DNA of 64,000 nt from DASSSY01 sp035708205 (GTDB lineage Bacteria > Bacteroidota > Bacteroidia > Chitinophagales > Chitinophagaceae), in NCBI GenBank assembly GCA_035708205.1, contig DASSSY010000007.1:1-64000 (forward strand), in the 5' to 3' direction. The translations under genes were made by a program, and so were the position numbers. Below, piece by piece: positions 28,085 through 36,665 of the stretch (the stretch's first letter is position 1; each line of letters opens with the position of its first letter). The notes under the pieces were generated by a model. That model was not told where the DNA came from. It worked only from the letters and a program-made list of their open reading frames with translations, and did not search any database.

Positions 28085-28738
28085 CTAACCCGGGATACGG
28101 GAAATGTATTTTTTCATTTCATTCAGCTGTTCCAGGATCTGCTCATTTTTTGCCTTAGCCGCTTTGGCCCGGGCAAAATAGAATTTCGCCCCTTTAAAAT
28201 CGCGGCGCTGAATGCAAATGGAAGACAATTGTAAATAAGCCGTAGCATTACTGTCGGCATCCGGTAAACCGGCTTTCAGGGCTTTGCGCAATTGCTCGTA
28301 AGCATCCCGCATGTTGCCTTTTCTGTAAGCTATGGAGCCCAGCTGCAATAAAGCCGTTCCCTGGAATTCCTTATCGGAAACACCGGCTTCCAAACCGGCT
28401 TTCAATTCTTTTTCCGCCGTGTCCAGGTCTTCGTTCATCGTTGAGAAATTGGCTTTCAGCATATAATAGGCCGAACGGATGGGCTTGTATAGCAGCTTGG
28501 GATATTTCACCCGGGAAATCAGTTTCTGCGCGCCTTCCACATCGCCGTTCTCGATATAGCGCTGCATCAGGGTAACCGGACCGGCCATAAAATGAGCGGC
28601 CGCCACCAATAAGGCAATAAACATCGGCAACCAGCCCAGCCACCAGGACACCCTAAAGCCGAGGTAAAAACCCAAAGCAATCAAAACAACAGCGATCGGC
28701 AAACGATAAAGAACAAGAAAGCGGCGAAGTGCAAACAT
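28085..28738 (-). CDS. Membrane-anchored TPR protein
   Basis: The 217-aa protein has two adjacent N-terminal membrane segments (residues ~12-30 and 34-55), then TPR-like helix pairs in the soluble part, for example GTALLQLGSIAYRKGNMRDA and AYLQLSSICIQRRDFKGA. A Lys-rich helix follows at the C-terminus. TPR proteins of this kind usually act as scaffolds. The gene is 43 nt upstream of DUF5522 on the same strand. No partner can be named from context. Confidence 0.7.
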   Translation of the reverse strand: MFALRRFLVLYRLPIAVVLIALGFYLGFRVSWWLGWLPMFIALLVAAAHFMAGPVTLMQRYIENGDVEGAQKLISRVKYPKLLYKPIRSAYYMLKANFSTMNEDLDTAEKELKAGLEAGVSDKEFQGTALLQLGSIAYRKGNMRDAYEQLRKALKAGLPDADSNATAYLQLSSICIQRRDFKGAKFYFARAKAAKAKNEQILEQLNEMKKYISRIPG

Positions 28739-28894
28739 AAAATAAGGGACAAAAATTTAGCGGACAAAGGTAAGCAATAAAATCTTTATTTAAAGAGCGG
28801 GAAAATATGCCTGGATGGAGAAACAATGGCATTATGCCTGAACGGATAATATTACATATCTATAATTTTAGATGCAGGAAAAGGCTAAAAGACT

Positions 28895-28902
28895 TATTTT
28901 TG
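28895..28902 (+). promoter_or_regulatory. -7 element TATTTTTG for the DUF3857 gene
   Basis: A perfect TAnnTTTG element 48 nt before the ATG at 28951. It lies inside the longer open frame that starts at 28807, supporting the later start. Confidence 0.45.
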
Positions 28903-28950
28903 CCAAATTTATTGCCTGAATTTAACATTCACCATTCAAAAGTTGCTTCA

Positions 28951-30390
28951 ATGAACCTTTCTTTATCCAGGATTGCAGCCGTCTCTTTTATAGCATTACT
29001 ATTCATCCGGCCGGCCAATGCCAAAAATCACGATATTGTTGACAATAACGACTCCCTTAAATTCTATTTACAGAAAAGTGAATTTGCCATTGATAAGGGA
29101 CAGCATTCCGGTGCCATCATTCTATCCGAAAGCGGGACCTCGTTTCTAAAGGACAATACCTTAACTTATAAAGTTCAGCGAACCATAAAAGTCCTATCGC
29201 CCAATATCAAAACGGAATTAGCGACGGTTAGCCTCCCGGCTTTAGGGGCGATGAACGCGCGCAACATTAAGGGGGAAGTTTATTCCTTGGAAGCAGGCAA
29301 AATTGTCAAACAAAAATTTGGAACAGATAAATCAGTTCATTTAGAACAATGGGCCAATCAATTAAAGTTTGATTTACCTGAAATACCGGCGGGCACCATC
29401 ATTCATTATTCTTATATACTTGAATTTTCGCCGGTTGTCACCCTACCTACCTGGTCATTTCAACACCAATGGCCGACTTTGGAATCAACATTTCAAAACA
29501 CGGTCCTCTCTTTGCTGAATTGCTTTATCAGCCTTCAAACAAGTCAGGCATTTAAGACCGTTTCAAATGAAGACGATTTAATTCACGAGCAAGCCGGTAT
29601 CTTTACGGTAGATCATGGCGAGGGACTTACCCGCACCACAATATGGGTACGCCGGGACCTGCCGGCAACACCAACGGACAGCAACGGACTTCCGGAAAAA
29701 GTTTCCCTCCGGGTCAATATGAACGCCTGGAGCAATTGGGAAGTCCTCAACAATTTGTATTTCAAATACCACTCTTTATATGCCACAGCTTTCGATGGCA
29801 ACGGCTTTCTTAAGAAAACCGTGAATCGCCTGACTATAGGCAAACAAACGCCTTTAGAAAAAGCGCAAGCCATTTATGATTTTGTCCGGGACAGCATCAG
29901 CATCGACAATGAGCTATTCAGCGCCCATGTGGCCTTGCATGATGTTTTGAAAAGCCGGAAAGGCAATAGCCGCGATGTCAATATCTTACTGGCCGCCATG
30001 CTGCAAAGCGCCGGCTTAAACGCAGACCCGATGATCTTCCGGCACCAGGGACAATTGCCCATAAAGGCAAGTCTTCCCGGAATAAACGATTATATTGAGC
30101 TTGGTTTAATGCTGAATGTTCGGGACAGGGTTGATCTTATCCAGCAGGTTGCCCGTAGTTATATGGTGCCGGCAGCACAACTCCTGAAATTTAGCTATAG
30201 TCGTTCCTCCAAAGCGGTTCACATCGATTTGTCTAAAATTAATGAAACCGGAGTCTATTTACAAATCGACAATAAACCATATTTCTTAGCCGCCGGGCCA
30301 GACAAAAGTGACTTTGGCACCCTGCCCGCCCATACGATTGGCTACGGCCGGGTGATTGATAAAAACGGCGGCAGCTGGGTGCAGTTGTAG
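28951..30390 (+). CDS. DUF3857/transglutaminase-like exported protein
   Basis: From the ATG at 28951 the product is 479 aa with a signal peptide ending RPANAK. An N-terminal DUF3857 domain (YKVQRTIKVLSPN, DLPEIPAGTIIHYSYILE) is followed by a transglutaminase-like segment (AQAIYDFVRDSI and SRDVNILLAAMLQSAGLNA). The position of the catalytic Cys is occupied by Asn-Ser (GNSRD), so protease-like chemistry is doubtful. The C-terminus is shorter than in the common ~640-aa members. The role is unknown; periplasmic location is inferred. Confidence 0.75.
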   Translation: MNLSLSRIAAVSFIALLFIRPANAKNHDIVDNNDSLKFYLQKSEFAIDKGQHSGAIILSESGTSFLKDNTLTYKVQRTIKVLSPNIKTELATVSLPALGAMNARNIKGEVYSLEAGKIVKQKFGTDKSVHLEQWANQLKFDLPEIPAGTIIHYSYILEFSPVVTLPTWSFQHQWPTLESTFQNTVLSLLNCFISLQTSQAFKTVSNEDDLIHEQAGIFTVDHGEGLTRTTIWVRRDLPATPTDSNGLPEKVSLRVNMNAWSNWEVLNNLYFKYHSLYATAFDGNGFLKKTVNRLTIGKQTPLEKAQAIYDFVRDSISIDNELFSAHVALHDVLKSRKGNSRDVNILLAAMLQSAGLNADPMIFRHQGQLPIKASLPGINDYIELGLMLNVRDRVDLIQQVARSYMVPAAQLLKFSYSRSSKAVHIDLSKINETGVYLQIDNKPYFLAAGPDKSDFGTLPAHTIGYGRVIDKNGGSWVQL

Positions 30391-30524
30391 CCCCATGGGT
30401 TTCCGGTTGACAACGGCATCCGCAAAAAAGGCAACGATTAGCGCACCCTAACCTTATTAAAACCGAAGCCACAATAGCATAAATTACTTTTTCATATATT
30501 CGTTCGGAGTCAATACGTTGAAAG

Positions 30525-31349
30525 ATGGCAAAGAGTAAGAAGATAACGGTTCAGGAGATAGATATTGTTCTGTACGAGGACAATCAGCAGGATTATATTT
30601 CTCTGACCGATATTGCGAGGTACAGGGATGCCGAAAGAAGTGATTATATTCTTCAAAACTGGATGCGTAACCGCAGTACAATTGAGTTTATCGGTTTGTG
30701 GGAAACGTTTCATAACCCCGGTTTTAATTCCATCGAATTCGATGGAATTAAAAATATGTCCGGCTCAAACAGTTTTTCATTAACCCCCAAACGCTGGATT
30801 GAAAGCACCAACGCCATAGGTATCGTTTCTAAAACCGGTAGATATGGCGGCACATTCGCTCACAAGGATATTGCCTTTGAGTTCGCCACCTGGTTGAGCG
30901 CTGAGTTTAAATTCTATCTCATCAAAGAATTCCAGCGCCTGAAAGACGACGAGAGCAACCGCCATCAACTGGAATGGAATCTGCAACGAATGCTTGCTAA
31001 AGTAAACTACCAGATACACACAGACGCCATCAAAGAAAACTTAATCCCGAAAGAAATTACCAGGCAACAGGCCGGTTTTGTCTATGCCAATGAAGCAGAT
31101 TTATTGAATGTAGCACTTTTCGGAATGACAGCCAAAGAATGGAGAGATAGTAATCCTGATAAAAAGGGAAACGTAAGAGATTTCGCGACATTGGAACAAT
31201 TAGTAGTTTTGAGCAATATGGAAAGCATCAACGCTCTATTGATACAGCAAGGATCATCCCCAAGCGAACGGTTGATCCAGCTCAACAAAGTAGCCATTAC
31301 CCAAATGAAATCACTGATTGAAAGCAAAGCAGTAAAGAAGCTGAAATAA
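30525..31349 (+). CDS. KilA-N domain protein
   Basis: The 274-aa protein starts with a KilA-N DNA-binding domain (LTDIARYRDAERSDYILQNW, GGTFAHKDIAFEFATWLS). The rest is helical with Arg and Gln and resembles the C-terminal part of phage antirepressor-like proteins. KilA-N proteins occur in phages and defence islands. The gene opens the accessory region and precedes the FRG gene by 21 nt, so the two may be co-transcribed. Confidence 0.85.
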   Translation: MAKSKKITVQEIDIVLYEDNQQDYISLTDIARYRDAERSDYILQNWMRNRSTIEFIGLWETFHNPGFNSIEFDGIKNMSGSNSFSLTPKRWIESTNAIGIVSKTGRYGGTFAHKDIAFEFATWLSAEFKFYLIKEFQRLKDDESNRHQLEWNLQRMLAKVNYQIHTDAIKENLIPKEITRQQAGFVYANEADLLNVALFGMTAKEWRDSNPDKKGNVRDFATLEQLVVLSNMESINALLIQQGSSPSERLIQLNKVAITQMKSLIESKAVKKLK

Positions 31350-31370
31350 GCAATTATATTTCTCTAATAT

Positions 31371-32837
31371 ATGCCAGAAATTTATAACGTCCAAAATCTT
31401 GACGAAGCACTAAAATTAGCCATTGAATTTAAAAAAACCGGCAAGTATAGGCTATTTAGAGGGCAGGCAAGAAATTGGGAAGTTATACCAACAATAGGTA
31501 GAATCTTAGATAAGAACTTAAAAGAAGTTACCCAACAACTTGAAAGACTTTATATGTTCTTTGAAACAACCCCACATCTAAACAAATACGTTTCAGATAT
31601 TGATTGGTTCTTTGCAGTTGCCCAACACTATGGAATTCCGACAAACTATATAGATTTTACATCAAACATCGATACTGCTTTTTTCTTTGCTACAAATTCT
31701 AAATCAAATAAAGTCGGAGAACTTTGTTCAATAATCTGTCTTGATGAGGACGATTTTATTCGTTTCGTAGAATTTACAAAGATTATCTACCAGAATGACA
31801 AGGTAGTACCTCCATATATTGTAAAAGTTGATGTTAATAATCTATGGAGACTTCAGGCACAGGATGGATGTTTTCTATTTACCCCATATGCAAATATTGA
31901 AATGTATTATAATTTTGATAAAATAGTATTCCCTTTTTCTCATTCATATAATAAATTATATTCAACAGATATATACCCGGACCGTAAAAGCGAATTGGAA
32001 ATACTATTAGACCATTATTTCAATTCAGAGCAAAAAATACAAGGATATAAAAGACTGAGGAAGTTCTCGGAAGAAGTAAAAATACCTTTTACTACATTTA
32101 AATCACCAGACTTTAACGAAGTAATTAAGAGCAAAGACATTCACAAAAGCTGGATGTCTGTATCTTTCAATAAATGGAATTACGTAATAAATGAGAAATG
32201 GCTACCTAACGAGCAAAAACATTGCATACCGTTTGAACTACAATCCAAAGAAAATTATGAAGCGCAAACCCAAACTATTGTTACTTGTCTAAAACAATAC
32301 TTTAAAGGTAACAGTATTAATAGAATGACACCTTTGGAATTTGAAATTAATGTAAAACCAAAAATTAGTAAAAAATTATCAAGAAAAATTAACCGAAGCT
32401 GTCAAAGAATATGGGATGGCACCAGAAATCTCCCTTTTTCTGATGATGAGATTTTCTCTATCATTAGTAAGTATGTATTTTTAGAAATACACAAAAATAA
32501 AAATAAATATACATTTCCCTTGAATGGAGAGCCTATTATAACACTTGAAATGACAAATGAATACGGAAGTATCACAAGGTGTTATGCATCGCCGAGTAAA
32601 ATTTGTTCATCGTTCAGAAATGATTTAAAAGAAGTATTAATCGACGAACTTACACAAATAATTAGCTCTGAAATTTTACTACATATTAATATCACTAACA
32701 TTGTATTTGATTTTGAAAAATTACTTGACTTATTTAAGGATGAGATAATAGCTTATCAAATACTACACAACAGCGAAGAAGAAAATCCCGTTATTTTCTA
32801 TACCCCAACTCTAGTATCTATTTTAGGGTATGCATAA
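31371..32837 (+). CDS. FRG-domain protein
   Basis: This 488-aa protein has an N-terminal FRG domain, named for the Phe-Arg-Gly in YRLFRGQARNW, with further family residues PTIGRI, WFFAVAQHYGIPTNYIDFT and AFFFATNS. The C-terminal half (residues ~250-488) is not recognised and is Lys/Asn-rich. The gene is markedly AT-rich compared with upstream core genes, a sign of transfer. FRG proteins are common in accessory and defence-like loci, but their activity is poorly known. Confidence 0.75.
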   Translation: MPEIYNVQNLDEALKLAIEFKKTGKYRLFRGQARNWEVIPTIGRILDKNLKEVTQQLERLYMFFETTPHLNKYVSDIDWFFAVAQHYGIPTNYIDFTSNIDTAFFFATNSKSNKVGELCSIICLDEDDFIRFVEFTKIIYQNDKVVPPYIVKVDVNNLWRLQAQDGCFLFTPYANIEMYYNFDKIVFPFSHSYNKLYSTDIYPDRKSELEILLDHYFNSEQKIQGYKRLRKFSEEVKIPFTTFKSPDFNEVIKSKDIHKSWMSVSFNKWNYVINEKWLPNEQKHCIPFELQSKENYEAQTQTIVTCLKQYFKGNSINRMTPLEFEINVKPKISKKLSRKINRSCQRIWDGTRNLPFSDDEIFSIISKYVFLEIHKNKNKYTFPLNGEPIITLEMTNEYGSITRCYASPSKICSSFRNDLKEVLIDELTQIISSEILLHINITNIVFDFEKLLDLFKDEIIAYQILHNSEEENPVIFYTPTLVSILGYA

Positions 32838-32946
32838 AATTGGCATATATATTTACTAAATACAAACAAAATAACTCAGTGGCCGTTTCCGAACTGTTCA
32901 GAAAGGTGGCAAAAAAATAATAAGGCACATTCAGAAAAATAAGGGC

Positions 32947-33162
32947 GTGCCTCCTACCCTATTTATAATTGATTTTGGCTGTGCAGGGGTCGGACTATCC
33001 GCTATATCTTTTGGTATTGTAAAGAGCATTTTTTCTAAAAAACAAGATAAAAATATTCTCATACTAATTGCTACAACCCTAACCCCAAAAGGATGCCGCT
33101 ACTATCCCTCACGTATTGACCGCCGCACAAAAGATAAAATTTTAAAGGGTGGATATTACTAA
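32947..33162 (+). pseudogene. Fragment resembling the active-site region of ketoacyl-ACP synthase III
   Basis: The 71-codon frame encodes IIDFGCAGVGLSAISFGIV, then KNILILIATTL and a DRRT motif. Spacing and residues recall the active-site Cys region of KAS III (GCSG...GL...A.GLI, KN.LL.TAET, DR.TR.). Everything before and after is missing, so this would be a relic. The match was made by eye and is tentative. Confidence 0.35.
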
Positions 33163-33228
33163 GTGTCTGCCGGCCATTACCCATAACGCCAAACTGCTTA
33201 TTAGCAACATAAGTTCATTTGTCCTTTA

Positions 33229-33741
33229 CTATCCGCAATATTTTACTTCCAATTCTTTCAGACGTCCTTTTTTAATGGCCCTTGTCGCAAAGTAGTTAAA
33301 AACAGGTTCTGCAATCTTTTGAAACCCCACCATTCTGGAGTTGTTTAAGTAAATGAACAATGCTAAGTCTGAAAACTTTTTGGGCGTTCCTGAAGCGCTT
33401 GCCAGGCCATCTTTCGCAAGGCCCTTTAAAATGAAAATGGAATTTTCAAAGTCTTTATTGCCCGGGTTAAGGGTTGCTTTTATAATACATTCCTCTTTAG
33501 AAACATTGTGGTAATAATGCTTTTCGTTTGGCTGTATAGTCGTAATATCTCCCGGCTTTAAATGGCAGATATCTTTGCCTTTCCCGACTTCCAATGTGCC
33601 TTTTAAAACTTCAAATGTTTCTGAAAACAGCGTGTGATAATGCCATGGTGTTTTTTCTCCCGGGAGAATATTCATCTCTAATACACTGTCTTTATTGGTG
33701 TCTGCTGAATGAATCAGCTTAATATATCCTTTGGTGCTCAT
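33229..33741 (-). CDS. Cupin-domain protein
   Basis: From the ATG at 33741 the product is 170 aa; the frame continues to 33795. The chosen ATG overlaps the upstream stop as ATGA, which indicates coupling. The cupin fold is visible as PWHYHTLFSETFEVLKGTLEV and LKPGDITTIQPNEKHYYHN, with His and Glu ligands for a metal. The C-terminal half lacks known motifs. Substrate unknown; it is paired with the DUF4267 protein. Confidence 0.8.
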   Translation of the reverse strand: MSTKGYIKLIHSADTNKDSVLEMNILPGEKTPWHYHTLFSETFEVLKGTLEVGKGKDICHLKPGDITTIQPNEKHYYHNVSKEECIIKATLNPGNKDFENSIFILKGLAKDGLASASGTPKKFSDLALFIYLNNSRMVGFQKIAEPVFNYFATRAIKKGRLKELEVKYCG

Positions 33742-34130
33742 AAAATATTTTTTGAGGGTTTTGCAGTCAATAAAATTATCCCGGCTACTGTGCAAATGAT
33801 GATAGCAATGATATGTGGCATCCCTTGCAGCACACTGTTATAGCTCTTGCTTAAAACAATAAGCATGTCGGTAACGGGCACAATTGTTCCGGCTAATAAT
33901 GTTACGCCCAAAGCCCGCCTTTCATTCATCAAAACAAAACAGCACATCAGCAGCCCGGAGAGCATGTCCCTGATGCCTTTCATATAGTGAAATGAATAGT
34001 CGCCATGTTCCTTAAAATGTATACCATACCCGGCTTCAGCTATTTCAGGGGACAAAAGAAAACGTGTTCCCAGGAAAATCAGTCCAAGACCTGCCATAAA
34101 AGCTACTATGTAAGAAATTTTTGTTGCCAT
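33738..34130 (-). CDS. DUF4267 membrane protein
   Basis: This 130-aa protein has four hydrophobic segments (about residues 8-25, 55-70, 75-92 and 104-122) and the pattern GIRDMLSGLLMCCFVLMNERRALG typical of DUF4267, with KGIRD after the first loop. It is predicted to be an integral membrane protein. It is co-translated with the cupin gene downstream and lies 73 nt from the Crp/Fnr regulator. Confidence 0.7.
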   Translation of the reverse strand: MATKISYIVAFMAGLGLIFLGTRFLLSPEIAEAGYGIHFKEHGDYSFHYMKGIRDMLSGLLMCCFVLMNERRALGVTLLAGTIVPVTDMLIVLSKSYNSVLQGMPHIIAIIICTVAGIILLTAKPSKNIL

Positions 34131-34203
34131 AATAATATGTTTTAAAATCAGGCCACAAAATTCCTTTAGTAAGATTCAATAGTGATGCACCCGGGTTAAT
34201 AAA

Positions 34204-34782
34204 TTAAAATTGACTGGAAATTCTTTTACGGATGCGACTAAGGGATTGAGGTTTCACGCCCACATACGATGCAATATGATATTGAGAAATTCTTTGCTGC
34301 AGGTCGGGATGGTCCTTTATAAATTTTTCATAACGATGTTCAGGCGTATCCGTATAAAATGAGCTGAGGTCTTCCAAGAGTTGTATCAATACGGCCCCGA
34401 TGACCATCCTGCCAAACCGTTCTCCTTCGCGAACAGTCGTATAAAATATTTGCAGGTCATCATGCGAAATAACTAAAACATGGCTGTCTTCCAAAGCCTG
34501 GATATTTTTTGAAGAGGGGCTTTGAGGAAGAAAACTTTCATAATTGCAGACATAATTGTTTTCCTGTGAAAAGGCGTATGTCTTTTCCTCACCATCCTGG
34601 TTAATATAGTAGCGCATTAAGCCCTTTGCAACAAAGCCAACCTGTTTGCAAATTTGCCCTTCCTTTAAAAAGAAATCTCCCTTTTTGTAAGTCTTTTCTT
34701 TAAATAAAGAGGTTACGATGTCTGCTTCCGCGGAGCTCAGCGTTATTAGATTCCGTATGCTGTAAAGTAAGCTGTTTATCAT
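34204..34782 (-). CDS. Crp/Fnr-family transcriptional regulator
   Basis: The 192-aa protein has a cyclic-nucleotide-binding-like barrel (YKKGDFFLKEGQICKQVGFVAKGLMR, here with long Bacteroidota-type spacing) and a C-terminal helix-turn-helix (ISQYHIASYVGVKPQSLSRIRKRI). No cysteine set for an iron-sulfur cluster is seen. It lies directly upstream of the DUF4267-cupin pair on the same strand and could regulate them. Confidence 0.85.
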   Translation of the reverse strand: MINSLLYSIRNLITLSSAEADIVTSLFKEKTYKKGDFFLKEGQICKQVGFVAKGLMRYYINQDGEEKTYAFSQENNYVCNYESFLPQSPSSKNIQALEDSHVLVISHDDLQIFYTTVREGERFGRMVIGAVLIQLLEDLSSFYTDTPEHRYEKFIKDHPDLQQRISQYHIASYVGVKPQSLSRIRKRISSQF

Positions 34783-34862
34783 GTATGGGTATCGTTCTGA
34801 AATTGTTGCTAACGGTACGGGGGCCTGCTGTCACAAAACCCTTAGTGACGGGCTTGATCGGT

Positions 34863-35471
34863 TTAATGGATAATGGTCCTGAAAGTCAGGTTTACCCTGG
34901 GTTTTGTTATGAGTTTAGTGGGCGGTAAGCGATGTAACCAATTTCTTTGGGTTATGCCTTTCATGACCAATAAACTGCCGTGTTCTAAAATCAATGCTAC
35001 TTTTTCGTTGGTCTGCTTGTGTTTGAAAGCAAATTTTCGTTCTGCTCCAAATGTCAGTGAACCTATGGCGCCGTTTTGCTTTAAGTCCCTTTCTCCGTCA
35101 CTATGCCAGGCCATTCCTTCTTCGCCGTTGTGATACAAATTCAGCAAACACGAATTAAATGTTTCGCCGGTTTCTTTTTCAACGACGGTTTTTAGCGCCA
35201 ATAATTCTTTTGTCCAAAGTAAAGCATGTTTTGTGGTGTTGGAATAAGTGTATTCAAAAGGCTTTTCGCCATACCACGCTACTTTTCGTTTGGTAACGAT
35301 TTTTTTGCTGAAAATTATGGCTTCATCGTTGCGCCACTCAATAGTATTAAGCAGTTTTTCTAAATAATCATCTGCTGCCTTGCGGCTGAATAATTTGCCA
35401 TAATAATTGACGATACCGTCTTTGGGCAACCAATTTTTTGTTTTGTCTATGTAGTGTTCAAATAACTCCAT
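34863..35471 (-). CDS. alkB: AlkB-type 2-oxoglutarate/Fe(II) DNA dealkylase
   Basis: The 202-aa protein has the Fe(II) motif HSDGE (in MAWHSDGERDL), the distal His in RNWLHRLPP, and the 2-oxoglutarate Arg in RVNLTFRTI. NTTKHALLWTKEL and GSLTFGAERKFAF are typical of the ALKBH2/3-like branch. It removes methyl groups from 1-methyladenine and 3-methylcytosine. It overlaps the Ada-type zinc-domain gene by 14 nt, placing it in a DNA-alkylation repair operon. Confidence 0.9.
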   Translation of the reverse strand: MELFEHYIDKTKNWLPKDGIVNYYGKLFSRKAADDYLEKLLNTIEWRNDEAIIFSKKIVTKRKVAWYGEKPFEYTYSNTTKHALLWTKELLALKTVVEKETGETFNSCLLNLYHNGEEGMAWHSDGERDLKQNGAIGSLTFGAERKFAFKHKQTNEKVALILEHGSLLVMKGITQRNWLHRLPPTKLITKPRVNLTFRTIIH

Positions 35472-35703
35472 TCTTCCATTTTTGATATTTTTCTTTCATA
35501 CAATGTCCGCAAGGACGAAAACCATTTTCAAAAGCTTCGCTTTCAGATGAAAAGAAAACCCTGTTTTCCCGTTTCATTTTTTTGCCCGAAGCACAGGACA
35601 AAGTTCCGTAAATTTTCAGTTTACGGTTTCCGCCGAAACGAATTTCCTGTTGTTTGAGTTTATAATGCAAATCGCTGTCGGCTATCCCGCTGTGTCGTAT
35701 CAT
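35458..35703 (-). CDS. Stand-alone Ada-type metal-binding domain protein
   Basis: This 81-aa protein matches the N-terminal zinc domain of Ada: GTLSCASGKKMKRENRVFF followed by ENGFRPCGHCM. Only three cysteines are present, where Ada has four (Cys38, 42, 69, 72). By spacing to the REN motif, the retained first Cys fits Cys42 better than the methyl-acceptor Cys38. It may therefore bind damaged DNA or metal without self-methylation. It is encoded between a 2OG oxygenase and alkB. Confidence 0.8.
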   Translation of the reverse strand: MIRHSGIADSDLHYKLKQQEIRFGGNRKLKIYGTLSCASGKKMKRENRVFFSSESEAFENGFRPCGHCMKEKYQKWKNGVI

Positions 35704-35705
35704 TG

Positions 35706-36413
35706 CTAACTTACAGCATCGTGAAAAATAATGCCCAATGTGTAGCGTTCTCCGCTATGCACTTCGCTCACACCGTGCTTCATGTTTACCCGGTAATAAC
35801 CTTTTGTTCCTTTTTCGGGCTTAAAGCTGGTGGTAAAAATCAACATATCGCCTTTCTTTGGCTTCAGCACAATGGCTTTGGACTGTGCTCTCGGAATTTG
35901 TTGGGTCAAAACAAATTCCCCGCCTGTAAAATCTTTGTCGGGCTCGGTCAAAAATAAAACGGCCTGCATCGGGAAATAAATATCACCGTATAAATCCTGG
36001 TGTAGCGTATTGTGTCCGCCTTTGCTGTATTTTAAGATTAAAACGGTTGCTTTTTGCTGATTGTTTTCGTGGCATTGCTGCAACAATTCCCGGTGTGTTG
36101 GCGGAAATTGTTTGTCTATGTTCAGCACCCTGAACCAAAGATTTGCAACCGGCACAAGCTGCGGGTAAATTTCAGCCCTGATTTGCTGAATGAGCGCGGG
36201 CAACGGATAGTTGAAATACTTGTATTCGCCCAAACCAAAACGGTAACGTGCCATGACCACCGTTTTCCTGTAAGCGTTTGGATTGTCGTAATTCTGTACC
36301 AGTTTGCTACATTCATCGTCTGTCAGAATGTTTGGGATGAGGGCAAAACCTTTTTCGTGCATTTCATTCGCGACAAGCGCCCAATCTGTCTTTTGCAGTT
36401 TTTGCTTCATCAT
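35706..36413 (-). CDS. 2-oxoglutarate/Fe(II) dioxygenase
   Basis: The 235-aa protein has the metal motif HQD in NTLHQDLYGDIYFPMQ, a distal His in VSEVHSGERYTLG and the 2OG-binding Arg in the same segment. FTGGEFVLTQQIPRAQSKA is typical of prolyl-hydroxylase-like enzymes found with alkylation repair genes. It is encoded 2 nt upstream of the Ada-domain gene. Its start codons overlap the SDR remnant stop. The substrate is unknown; a repair role is inferred from context. Confidence 0.8.
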   Translation of the reverse strand: MMKQKLQKTDWALVANEMHEKGFALIPNILTDDECSKLVQNYDNPNAYRKTVVMARYRFGLGEYKYFNYPLPALIQQIRAEIYPQLVPVANLWFRVLNIDKQFPPTHRELLQQCHENNQQKATVLILKYSKGGHNTLHQDLYGDIYFPMQAVLFLTEPDKDFTGGEFVLTQQIPRAQSKAIVLKPKKGDMLIFTTSFKPEKGTKGYYRVNMKHGVSEVHSGERYTLGIIFHDAVS

Positions 36414-36598
36414 CTTATCACTGAAATTCCCGCGTCCACTGTTAATTCTGTTCCGTGAATGAATGAAGCTTCAGGTGAGGCAAGAAATAATACCGCAATC
36501 GCTTTGCCATTTTCGCTAATGAATTGCTGGGCAGTAGCAAATCCCATTCCGTTTGTTCCGCCGGTGATCAGGGCGAATTTGTCGTTAAATCTCTGCAT
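36410..36598 (-). pseudogene. Short-chain dehydrogenase remnant with internal deletion
   Basis: From the ATG at 36598 the 62-codon frame joins an SDR N-terminus (FALITGGTNGMGFATAQQF, the cofactor loop) directly to an SDR C-terminus (VLFLASPEASFIHGTELTVD). The ~170 residues between them, including the YxxxK catalytic site, are gone without loss of frame. The product cannot be an active dehydrogenase. It lies between the AraC-OGT gene and the oxygenase. Confidence 0.85.
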
Positions 36599-36665
36599 TG
36601 TTTGTTGTTTTGAAATTCTGTTGCAAAGATGGGAAAGTATGCTGTGGCGGAAAACCCGGAACTTG

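Noticed and set aside
34835..34860. Hairpin GTCAC-N10-GTGAC between alkB and the Crp gene as a terminator
   Set aside because: The stem is only 5 bp and lacks a T-run in the needed direction, so it is not listed as a terminator.
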